Source: SAR324 cluster bacterium | GTDB taxonomy: Bacteria > SAR324 > NAC60-12 | Reading direction: 5' to 3' | Assembly (NCBI GenBank): GCA_022448705.1 | Contig: JAKUUF010000062.1 | Coordinates: forward strand, 1-8,027 | Length of the DNA: 8,027 nucleotides | Part shown: positions 1 to 6,500 of the stretch, in pieces | Layout: every line of letters starts with the position of its first letter | Numbering within the stretch: the stretch's first letter is position 1 | The notes under the pieces: generated by a model | The model's input: only the letters and a program-made list of their open reading frames with translations | The model's database searches: none | Told to the model about the DNA's origin: nothing | Position numbers and translations under genes: made by a program

Positions 1-2
1 CA

Positions 3-734
3 TTAAAGTGGCTCCAGAGCAGTAGGAGGATCAAATTCAAGTGTCTTCATGTTACCCGATACAGCATGCAGTTCCTCGATATAAATCATCCATAGATTGT
101 TGCCCGTGTAATCTTCTATCTGAACTTTTTTTGGGAAAAAACTTTCTTTTTCCTTTTGATATTGAGGAATTTTAGCTTTGTACTCCAGTAATCCTTCACG
201 GGATTTGTTCATTGATTCAATGTAACCGTCAGAATTATAGCGAATTCGTATTTCAGTAGTATTTTGAGTAAGTTGCCATTCTCCTGTTGGAAGTTTTTTT
301 CTTTTCCATGATTGTGTTTTTTCAGGAAGACGTCCAATAATTAACCATCTTAGTTCATCCAGCGACAAATCCATTCCCAGCCAGGTTTGACGGACCTCCC
401 AGCTGTTTTCTTCCAATACAAAATTTTTGTCCTGATAATTAAGTACCAAAAACCTTTCAGGCCCCGCTCTTAATTCATAAATCAATGATCCAACAATTGG
501 AGCAAATATCCTCAGCTTCATTTCTGAACTGCTGGAAATCTGCATCAACAATTCTCCATTGTGTTTCCCATCAGGATGCTTAAAAAGTATCCTTCCGGAA
601 ACATCGTAATATCCGCTGAATTTGCCAGGTGGCGGTAATTTTGAAGTAGGGAAGACAGTATGTTCGGTCTCAGTAAATAAAGCGCACCCTGAAATCCAGA
701 GTAACACAAAAAATACTGAAATAATTAATCTCAA
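3..734 (-). CDS. LolB-like outer-membrane lipoprotein
   Basis: Probable lipoprotein of 243 residues. Residues 2-13 form a hydrophobic signal segment ending in the lipobox I14-S15-G16-C17. Cys17 would be lipidated, and Ala18 at +2 (no Asp) fits outer-membrane sorting by the Lol rule. The body resembles LolB, the receptor that inserts lipoproteins into the outer membrane: GRILF at 47-51, an 'APIVGSLIYEL' strand pair at 78-88 matching LolB's 'NPLGSTELEL', and 'GMDLSLDELRWLIIGRLP' at 120-137 matching its 'G-P-L--LR-W--G-P' helix. It is longer than E. coli LolB (about 207 residues) and has a charged C-terminal region. The start is a TTG at 734, chosen because it places the signal peptide correctly. 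The only in-frame sense codons above it, back to a TAA, are five non-start codons. No Shine-Dalgarno site precedes it, so translation may be coupled to the small ORF ending 15 bp upstream. Family assignment is from recalled similarity; another LolB-fold lipoprotein is possible. Confidence 0.62.
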   Translation of the reverse strand: MRLIISVFFVLLWISGCALFTETEHTVFPTSKLPPPGKFSGYYDVSGRILFKHPDGKHNGELLMQISSSSEMKLRIFAPIVGSLIYELRAGPERFLVLNYQDKNFVLEENSWEVRQTWLGMDLSLDELRWLIIGRLPEKTQSWKRKKLPTGEWQLTQNTTEIRIRYNSDGYIESMNKSREGLLEYKAKIPQYQKEKESFFPKKVQIEDYTGNNLWMIYIEELHAVSGNMKTLEFDPPTALEPL

Positions 735-749
735 AGGGAGGTATGAGAC

Positions 750-851
750 TTATTCTTCGTCTTTTAAAAATACCTTCTCGATAACGAAGAAGAGGGATAT
801 ATACAAGCCTACAATCACTGCAACAGTGACCAGAATATTCATTTCATGCAT
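750..851 (-). CDS. small single-pass membrane protein (33 aa), unknown function
   Basis: Unrecognised short ORF, ATG at 851 to TAA at 750. Residues 6-24 form one strongly hydrophobic helix (I6 to I24). A short polar N-terminus (MHEMN) precedes it and a charged tail (EKVFLKDEE) follows. The positive-inside rule suggests N-out/C-in. The sequence AAGAGG lies 4 nt before the ATG, one of the better ribosome-binding sites in the window. A second Met at codon 4 is an alternative start. It lies directly upstream of the LolB-like gene, on the same strand and in the same reading frame, with 15 bp between its stop and the TTG start. A TATAAT element lies about 55 bp above the start. Size and layout recall helper peptides such as CydX or KdpF, but no cytochrome bd or Kdp gene is visible, so I assign no function. 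A chance ORF cannot be excluded. Confidence 0.5.
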   Translation of the reverse strand: MHEMNILVTVAVIVGLYISLFFVIEKVFLKDEE

Positions 852-904
852 GATTCCTCTTAACAAATTAATGATGGAATGTTAATATACATGCTAGCGA
901 TTTT

Positions 905-935
905 ATTATACGGAAGCAACAAAATTATACTTCAA
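905..935 (-). promoter_or_regulatory. candidate sigma70 promoter for the small ORF and lipoprotein gene
   Basis: On the minus strand, a perfect TATAAT at 910-905 has TTGAAG at 935-930 upstream, with a longish 19-bp spacer. The predicted leader to the ATG at 851 is about 45-50 nt. A second TATAAT at 929-924 lacks a convincing -35. The plus strand of the same AT-rich region (852-952) must also promote argF; TATTATAC at 904-911 and TTATAC at 925-930 are possible -10 elements, but neither has a clear -35. No arginine-repressor box was evident by eye. Confidence 0.35.
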
Positions 936-952
936 TTTGTTAAAAAAAATTT

Positions 953-1870
953 ATGAAGCGGAATTTCATATCAATTTTGGACTGGACGAGTGAGGAAATC
1001 AGGAACAATCTTGAATATGCAGTCGAATTAAAGCAGCAAACAAAACAAGGTAGCTGTCCCCAGTTGTTTAGCGGAAAAACATACGGAATGTTTTTTCACA
1101 AACCTTCTCTTCGGACTCGCCTGTCATTTGAAGTTGGAATAGTTCAACTGGGCGGCACTGCTGTTAATTTATCAGAACAGGATTTTAAGATTGGTGAAAG
1201 GGAGTCCGTTAGTGATGTTGCTCGAGTAATGTCCCGCTATGTAGACGGAATACTGATTCGTACTTTTTCACATCAACTGGTTCTGGACTTGGCAAAACAC
1301 GCTACAGTACCCGTAATAAACATGCTGACTGATTTTAATCATCCATGCCAGGTAATGTCAGACATGCTGACTGTTAAAGAAAAATTAGGACGCATTGATA
1401 ATGTTCGCATAGCATATGTCGGCGACAGCAACAACGTGACAAATTCATGGTTGAACATGGCAGCCAGAATTCCCCTGGATCTTCGAATAGCCACTGCTCC
1501 TGAGACCGAACCTGATATGAAACTTGTTTCTAAAATCAGAGAAACAGGCATTTCAACTATCCAAGTTACTCACTCTGCGAAAGAAGCTGTACAAGATGCA
1601 GAGATTATATATACAGACGTCTGGGCAAGTATGGGTGAAAAAAACAAAATAGCTGAAAGGGAAAGAGTATTAAAAGATTTTCAAGTGAACTCAAGACTGT
1701 TACAATACGCAGGAAATGATGCACTGGTATTTCATTGTCTCCCTGCAGAAAGAGACAAGGAAATTACCAATGAAGTCATTGAAGGTCCCCAGTCAGTTGT
1801 ATTTGACCAGGCAGAAAACAGGCTGCATGCTCAAAAAGCTATTCTGGTTCAACTTGATAAATGGCACTGA
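953..1870 (+). CDS. argF: ornithine carbamoyltransferase
   Basis: Cytoplasmic enzyme that transfers the carbamoyl group from carbamoyl phosphate to ornithine, giving citrulline in arginine synthesis. At 305 residues it has the normal family length. The carbamoyl-phosphate site S-L-R-T-R is at 52-56, I-R-T-x-x-H at 102-107 (R103, H107), and H-P-C-Q at 130-133. The second-domain G-D-S-N-N-V is at 157-162. The ornithine-binding D-V-W-A-S-M-G loop is at 222-228, and the catalytic H-C-L-P-A is at 261-265. The SMG loop with HCLP indicates an ornithine enzyme rather than aspartate carbamoyltransferase. The ATG at 953 gives the usual N-terminus, but only an A/T-rich run precedes it, with no Shine-Dalgarno site. 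It is divergent from the small ORF, and gltA follows after 41 bp. No other arg gene is in the window. The protein could be named ArgF or ArgI; the catabolic ArcB role is less likely without arcA or arcC nearby. Confidence 0.95.
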   Translation: MKRNFISILDWTSEEIRNNLEYAVELKQQTKQGSCPQLFSGKTYGMFFHKPSLRTRLSFEVGIVQLGGTAVNLSEQDFKIGERESVSDVARVMSRYVDGILIRTFSHQLVLDLAKHATVPVINMLTDFNHPCQVMSDMLTVKEKLGRIDNVRIAYVGDSNNVTNSWLNMAARIPLDLRIATAPETEPDMKLVSKIRETGISTIQVTHSAKEAVQDAEIIYTDVWASMGEKNKIAERERVLKDFQVNSRLLQYAGNDALVFHCLPAERDKEITNEVIEGPQSVVFDQAENRLHAQKAILVQLDKWH

Positions 1871-1911
1871 CTTATATGATATTCATTACCTTCCCATAAT
1901 TAATTCTTACC

Positions 1912-3204
1912 ATGTCAAATTCAGCAAAACTTCATCTTCCTGACGGACAGTCTATAGATCTTCCAGTTTTAACCGGATCAGAAAATGAAAAAGCAATAGA
2001 TATTTCAAATTTACGTGCAAAAACAGGTCATATCACACTGGATCCGGGATTTGTCAATACAGGTCCATGCGAAAGTGCAATTACTTACCTTAACGGAGAG
2101 AAGGGGATATTACAGTATCGTGGTTATCCAATTGAAGAGCTGGCTGAGCATTCCACATTCATAGAAGTGGGTTATTTGCTGATACATGGAGAACTGCCTA
2201 ACAGGGAACAGCTTGAAGACTATGTTGATCGCATCAGCAAACATGCAATGATACATGAAGATATGAAGCTTTTCTTCGAAGGATTTTCCAAAACTGCACA
2301 TCCAATGGTGATTCTGTCATCAATGGTGTCTTCCCTTTCAGCATATTACACTGAAGCATCAGGCAAAGCTTCAATAGAGAATCTTGAGATTAATTCCGCC
2401 CGTCTGATTGCGAAAATAAGCACAATTGCGGCATTTTCATACAAAAAAAGCGTAGGCCAGCCATTTGTCTATCCAAAAGACGACCTTTCCTATTGTGCAA
2501 ATTTTCTGAATATGATGTTTTCAGTACCTGCTGAATCATACGAAATCGATCCTGATATCGTAAAATCTCTTGAATTAATGCTAATCTTGCATGCTGACCA
2601 TGAACAAAACTGCAGTGCTTCAACCGTAAGGGTTGTAGGCAGCAGCATGGCAAATGTTTATGCCTCCGTTGCATCAGGAATTTTAGCTTTATGGGGTCCT
2701 CTGCATGGTGGAGCTAACCAACAGGCTGTCCAAATGCTTCAGCAAATCTATGAAGACGGATCTAATATTTCAAAATACATTGAATTGGCAAAAAACAAGA
2801 AAAATAAGTTTCGTTTGATGGGTTTTGGGCACCGAGTTTATAAAAATTTTGACCCTCGTGCTAAAATAATAAAAAAAGTTTGTCACAAATTGCTTAATAA
2901 ATTAGGAGTTAACGATCCGCTGCTTCAGATTGCGCTTGAACTGGAAAATGCTGCACTTGAAGATGAATATTTTATTGAGAAAAAACTGTATCCAACTTTA
3001 GATTTTTACACCGGCATCATGTATCGCGCAATAGGAATTCCGCTGAACATGTTTACAGTTATGTTTGCTTTGGGACGAGTACCCGGTTGGATTGCCCAAT
3101 GGAAGGAAATGCACGAAGACCAAAAGCAGAAAATTGCACGTCCACGTCAGTTGTTTACTGGTCCTAATAAGCGAAAATTTAAGCCCATTAGTGAGAGGCA
3201 TTGA
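1912..3204 (+). CDS. gltA: citrate synthase, type II
   Basis: Condenses acetyl-CoA with oxaloacetate to citrate, the entry step of the TCA cycle. The 430 residues align almost without gaps to E. coli GltA. The catalytic triad is present: H265 in 'LWGPLHGGAN', H307 in 'MGFGHRVYKN' and D364 in 'PTLDFYTGI'. The substrate motif 'LHADHEQNCSAST' is at 226-238, and 'IARPRQLFTG' at 408-417 lies near the C-terminus. The N-terminal beta domain of the large, NADH-sensitive type II enzymes is present (residues 1-50). By my recollection of E. coli numbering, some NADH-site residues are kept (Y145, R163, K167 and H110 equivalents) and others changed (R109 to Lys, T111 to Ala, C206 to Ala). NADH inhibition may therefore differ. 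The ATG at 1912 lacks a recognisable ribosome-binding site. The gene follows argF by 41 bp on the same strand, so co-transcription is possible though the pairing has no obvious metabolic logic. Confidence 0.96.
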   Translation: MSNSAKLHLPDGQSIDLPVLTGSENEKAIDISNLRAKTGHITLDPGFVNTGPCESAITYLNGEKGILQYRGYPIEELAEHSTFIEVGYLLIHGELPNREQLEDYVDRISKHAMIHEDMKLFFEGFSKTAHPMVILSSMVSSLSAYYTEASGKASIENLEINSARLIAKISTIAAFSYKKSVGQPFVYPKDDLSYCANFLNMMFSVPAESYEIDPDIVKSLELMLILHADHEQNCSASTVRVVGSSMANVYASVASGILALWGPLHGGANQQAVQMLQQIYEDGSNISKYIELAKNKKNKFRLMGFGHRVYKNFDPRAKIIKKVCHKLLNKLGVNDPLLQIALELENAALEDEYFIEKKLYPTLDFYTGIMYRAIGIPLNMFTVMFALGRVPGWIAQWKEMHEDQKQKIARPRQLFTGPNKRKFKPISERH

Positions 3205-3252
3205 CAATCGGATTAAATGTGAGCCTCTGACAATGACCTAATGAACACTAAT

Positions 3253-3271
3253 TGCATGCTTATTACATGCA
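3253..3271. repeat. short inverted repeat in the gltA-fliM gap
   Basis: TGCATG at 3253-3258 and CATGCA at 3266-3271 are exact reverse complements separated by 7 nt. The 123-bp gap (3205-3327) is otherwise AT-rich. The arms are too short, and no T-run follows closely enough, for a convincing terminator. A dimeric regulator site upstream of fliM is possible. Short palindromic words of this kind also arise by chance. Confidence 0.3.
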
Positions 3272-3316
3272 TAACTGATTACTATTAAGCCAAACATATT
3301 TTTTAATAACATAACT

Positions 3317-3322
3317 AAAAGG
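3317..3322 (+). promoter_or_regulatory. ribosome-binding site of fliM
   Basis: AAAAGG lies 5 nt before the ATG at 3328. This favours 3328 over the alternative in-frame ATG at 3340, which would start the protein at the conserved MSQDEVDALL and be 17 nt from the site. Confidence 0.5.
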
Positions 3323-3327
3323 CAAAT

Positions 3328-4332
3328 ATGGGCTCTGTAATGTCGCAGGACGAAGTTGATGCTTTGTTGAAAGGGGTAGAAACCGATGAAGTGATCGGAG
3401 ACGAGGAAGAAGAGGATTATGATCCGGAAGAAGTAATATCATTTGACCTGACTGCTCAAGACCGGATCATTCGAGGTAGAATGCCTACTCTCGAAATTAT
3501 CCATGACCGATTCGTCCGCCTCTTTCGCTTAACTTTATCAAATACCCTGCGCAGAGTGGTTGACATTAGTGTACGCTCTACGGAGTTGATTAAGTTCGGT
3601 GAGTTTATTAAAACCCTTGATGTGCCAACATCAATGAATCTATTTCGTATGACCCCACTTCGTGGATATTCGATGATGGTCTTTGAAACCAGGCTGGTTT
3701 TCTCTCTGATAGAGATGTTTTTCGGAGGCGGTGTTGAAATAGAAGCAAAAACTGAGGGACGTGACTTTACTGAAATAGAATCCAGGATGATTAAGCGTGT
3801 AATCATCAGCGGACTTGAAGATTTACAAACATCATGGCGACCAGTATTCCCAGTTCAAATAAATTATTCCCGTACCGAAATAAATCCTCAGTTTGTATCT
3901 ATTGTGCCACATAGTGAAATCGTTATTGTAGTTACTTTTGATGTTGAAATCGGGAGAGCACCAATGGCAATCACTATATGTGTACCTTACTCAATGATAG
4001 AGCCCATCAGGACCAGGCTTAATGCAGGATTCCAGAGCGAACAGGACGAAAAAGATAATACCTGGAGCAATCGTTTCAAACAAAATTTGCAAAATGTGGA
4101 TGTAGAATTAGTCGCTAAACTTGGTGAGATGAACATTTCTGTACGAGATTTTTTGAATTTGCAAAAAGATGATGTGCTATATCTGGAACATGAAACTAAG
4201 AACCCGATTTCCATTGAAGTAAACGGCAAAGAAAAATTTACTGGATTCCAGGGGACATATAAGGGTCACAAGGCAATCAGCATTGAGGAATTGATTTATG
4301 AACCACCTGTAACAGACGAAATGCTCACTTAA
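3328..4332 (+). CDS. fliM: flagellar motor switch protein FliM
   Basis: Component of the flagellar C-ring (with FliG and FliN) that binds phosphorylated CheY and sets rotation direction, at the cytoplasmic face of the basal body. The length of 334 residues equals that of E. coli FliM. The N-terminal CheY-binding peptide S-Q-D-E-V-D-A-L-L is at 6-14, followed by an acidic linker (about 19-35). The middle CheC-like domain starts with 'RIIRGRMPTLEIIHDRFVR' (46-64), carries the FliG-binding F-G-G-G loop at 132-135, and 'FTEIESRMIKRV' at 147-158. The C-terminal SpoA domain, which pairs with FliN, spans about 257-325. The presence of the CheY peptide implies chemotactic switching. Unlike the common fliLMNOPQR arrangement, its neighbours are gltA, 123 bp upstream, and a convergent ribonuclease gene 4 bp downstream. 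FliN, FliL and other flagellar genes must lie elsewhere. No clear sigma28 or sigma54 promoter was seen upstream. Confidence 0.95.
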   Translation: MGSVMSQDEVDALLKGVETDEVIGDEEEEDYDPEEVISFDLTAQDRIIRGRMPTLEIIHDRFVRLFRLTLSNTLRRVVDISVRSTELIKFGEFIKTLDVPTSMNLFRMTPLRGYSMMVFETRLVFSLIEMFFGGGVEIEAKTEGRDFTEIESRMIKRVIISGLEDLQTSWRPVFPVQINYSRTEINPQFVSIVPHSEIVIVVTFDVEIGRAPMAITICVPYSMIEPIRTRLNAGFQSEQDEKDNTWSNRFKQNLQNVDVELVAKLGEMNISVRDFLNLQKDDVLYLEHETKNPISIEVNGKEKFTGFQGTYKGHKAISIEELIYEPPVTDEMLT

Positions 4333-4340
4333 CTAGTTAA
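4329..4340. repeat. 12-bp palindrome holding both convergent stop codons
   Basis: TTAACTAGTTAA is its own reverse complement. The TAA of fliM (4330-4332, plus) and the TAA of the ribonuclease gene (4339-4337, minus) are the two mirror halves, leaving 4 bp between the genes. There is no GC-rich hairpin and no T-run, so this is not a normal terminator. The two transcripts probably overlap at their 3' ends. Confidence 0.6.
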
Positions 4341-6379
4341 TCTACAGAAACAAGACGATGTGGTGATTCTCCTTCCGGGCATGATTTAAACGCCCTTACA
4401 ACAAGCTTCAGCGGATCCAGTCTAACCTCATTAATTCTGAGCACAAGCTGCTCTTCTTCATTATACCCTCTCAAACCTGACACCTGAACAATACAATCCA
4501 GTTCAACCAACTCAATTTCGGTGTTGTTGTTGGAAAGTTGCTTCCTGACTGTTGCTTCGAATAATTCCTTCATATGCTGATGCAAATACTTAAACTTCCA
4601 GTATTGAAGAATGTTTTTCTCTGCACGGTTGTATTTTCTTTGTCTCAGTGTTATGGCTTCTGCCCATCGCATCATATCTTCTGAACTGTAAACAGGCTCT
4701 TCATCATTGATCAAATTATTCAGCTGATGCTGGGTAAGCAGGTCCACAAATCTTCTGATGGGAGAAGTTGCATGCATATAAACCTCGCAGCCTAAACCTG
4801 CATGAGTTCCTGCAATTGTAGTCAACCTTGCGGGTTCAACCCTGATATTTTCTGGAAGCTGCTGATTTTCATATTCTGGCTCCTTAACTATCTTGTATGA
4901 GGACTGTGTACGATAAATCCCCGGGAATTCTGCTTCATGAAAAAGACGACCAGTTTCTCTATTCACCGCAATGGCAAGTTCTTCAATGATCCGACTTGAA
5001 GGACTGTTCCTGTTCAGCTTTAAAATACTGACCTGTTCGGGATTGCTTATGTCAAATTCAAATTCTTTTCTTGCCATATTCAGTGCGCCATTTTCCATAC
5101 GCTTTTCCTGAGCAAGCTGACAAAATTTATGTAATAATCCCCAAAAGTCCCTGTCTTCATGAATCAGCTGGTCCGCATGTTCGTAACTCAGATTTTCCCA
5201 AACTCTGACAATTTGACGCACAACATTGGTTAATTTCCATGTTCCGTTTTGAGAAATTGAAAAATTATAGCTGAACACATTTCTTTCCTCACCTGCCTTC
5301 AATGAAAATGTATCGTTTGAAAGTGATTCCGGAAACATGGGAACTGATTCTTCAATTGTGTAAACTGAAGAAATCCTCTCTTCTGCTTCCTCAAAAAGCT
5401 TATCCCCCGGAGTCACGAAAGAGCTTAAATCAGTAATATGAATCGCAATTTCGAGTTTATCTTCACTACATTCAATCACTGAAAAGGCGTCATCATAATC
5501 CTGCGTTTTTTCGGCATCAATTGTAAAGGTTGGGATTTTTTCCGAAATTCTATCAACCGCTACCAATGGAAAATTTCGTGCACGTTCAGCTTCTGACAAT
5601 ATTTCTTCCGGGAATTTTTTTCGAATATCTGCCCGAAGCAGCGTAAGCCTAGAAGGAGATACTGCAGAACCTGCCTTTTCAAGCCAGTTTTTGAGCATTT
5701 TTTCTTCATCATAGCCAATGGTGGCTCCCCATTCCAAATGTGAAGACATTTCTTTCCAGTGTTGAGATTCTGCACCCTTAATCAGAATATCAAGCAATTG
5801 ATCCAGCCATAATTGTTGATCTGCAGTTCGTTCTGATTTCTCATTCCATTCTCCTGATTCAAGCTGCTTTATCCACTCCTGAATGCTATCAGCTCTTTCC
5901 TGACGTTCTTTTTGTCTGGCCAACTGAATTCGAAGTACTTCCAATTCATCTGCCGTCCTGGGAGTGTAAGTCAAATTACGATTGTGCTTAAACCAGAATA
6001 CATCCTCCCTGAGGGCTACAAACAATCCCAGTTTACAAACTGAATCTTTTGGATCATCTAAAAAGTCTGCTGCAATTTCATCAATGGTGTATTCCCTCAC
6101 TTCGTCCAAAAGGGAATGGATAGTTTCCAGCTCCAGTTTCTTCATGAAATGAAATGCTGTTTTCAGATGCTGTTCCAGTAATTCGTGTGCCTGGTTTGCA
6201 TTATAAGCCAGTTTTTCGCCTCGCCAGCTGAAAGCAATCCGATTTGCAGGCAGAAACTGATTTTTGCCCTTTTGCGGAACTACGATAAGTTTGTTCTTAT
6301 GTACAGCTTCAATCCATCCGTATTCCATTCGGTTATCGCGAAAGAATACACATAAGTGATAAAGCAGCGATTCAAGCAT
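4337..6379 (-). CDS. RNase II/R-family 3'-5' exoribonuclease (RNB domain)
   Basis: Hydrolytic enzyme that degrades RNA from the 3' end, releasing 5'-mononucleotides, in the cytoplasm. At 680 residues it is between E. coli RNase II (644) and RNase R (813). The RNB domain spans about 270-600. The four metal-binding aspartates are all present as D288, D294, D296 and D297 in 'IDAEKTQDYDD', and the family signature 'HATSPIRRFVDL' is at 536-547 (R542 and R543 in the active site). Other RNB stretches are 'EELAIAVNRETG' (466-477) and 'PGIYRTQ' (486-492). The N-terminal 270 residues lack an evident cold-shock domain signature and include a charged, probably helical stretch (145-185). Residues 605-665 look like a diverged S1/OB domain. 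The start at 6379 has little ribosome-binding signal, and M18 at 6328 (MEYGWIEA) is a credible alternative. The gene is divergent from pntA and convergent with fliM. I do not choose between rnb and rnr because this is neither classic type. Confidence 0.9.
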   Translation of the reverse strand: MLESLLYHLCVFFRDNRMEYGWIEAVHKNKLIVVPQKGKNQFLPANRIAFSWRGEKLAYNANQAHELLEQHLKTAFHFMKKLELETIHSLLDEVREYTIDEIAADFLDDPKDSVCKLGLFVALREDVFWFKHNRNLTYTPRTADELEVLRIQLARQKERQERADSIQEWIKQLESGEWNEKSERTADQQLWLDQLLDILIKGAESQHWKEMSSHLEWGATIGYDEEKMLKNWLEKAGSAVSPSRLTLLRADIRKKFPEEILSEAERARNFPLVAVDRISEKIPTFTIDAEKTQDYDDAFSVIECSEDKLEIAIHITDLSSFVTPGDKLFEEAEERISSVYTIEESVPMFPESLSNDTFSLKAGEERNVFSYNFSISQNGTWKLTNVVRQIVRVWENLSYEHADQLIHEDRDFWGLLHKFCQLAQEKRMENGALNMARKEFEFDISNPEQVSILKLNRNSPSSRIIEELAIAVNRETGRLFHEAEFPGIYRTQSSYKIVKEPEYENQQLPENIRVEPARLTTIAGTHAGLGCEVYMHATSPIRRFVDLLTQHQLNNLINDEEPVYSSEDMMRWAEAITLRQRKYNRAEKNILQYWKFKYLHQHMKELFEATVRKQLSNNNTEIELVELDCIVQVSGLRGYNEEEQLVLRINEVRLDPLKLVVRAFKSCPEGESPHRLVSVD

Positions 6380-6466
6380 TCTTAATAACTAACTACAAGA
6401 ATTAAAATAATCTACAGATCAAGTTTTCCATAATTTACTATGCATAAAAAAATATCTACATGAAAG

Positions 6467-6495
6467 ATAAGAATCCAATTTCTTATATCAAAGAA
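6467..6495. repeat. overlapping inverted repeats upstream of the pntA promoter
   Basis: ATAAGAA at 6467-6473 is the exact complement of TTCTTAT at 6480-6486 (6-nt spacer). The TTCTT core at 6480-6484 also matches AAGAA at 6491-6495 (6-nt spacer), giving three evenly spaced half-sites. They end 5 bp before the proposed -35, a usual position for an activator or repressor site. In AT-rich intergenic DNA such repeats may be chance. Confidence 0.3.
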
Positions 6496-6500
6496 TGTCT

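Noticed and set aside
735..784. A strong Shine-Dalgarno-like GGGAGG on the plus strand followed by ATG at 743 (13 codons), and a longer plus-strand ORF at 622-885.
   Set aside because: The SD-ATG spacing is only 1-2 nt and the peptide is tiny. The longer ORF is antisense to the lipoprotein and micro-ORF and has no recognisable protein character.
1339..1551. Open frame on the minus strand within argF, and similar antisense frames within gltA, fliM and the ribonuclease gene.
   Set aside because: They lie wholly inside strongly supported genes, have no family features and have no ribosome-binding context. They are shadows of the real frames.
953..3204. argF-gltA as a functional operon reflecting a joint pathway.
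   Set aside because: The genes are 41 bp apart on one strand, but citrate and citrulline synthesis have no direct link. Adjacency alone does not justify a functional claim.
3194..3228. AGAGGC and GCCTCT arms around the gltA stop codon as a terminator.
   Set aside because: The stem is only 6 bp with a 23-nt loop and no following T-run, so it is not a credible intrinsic terminator.
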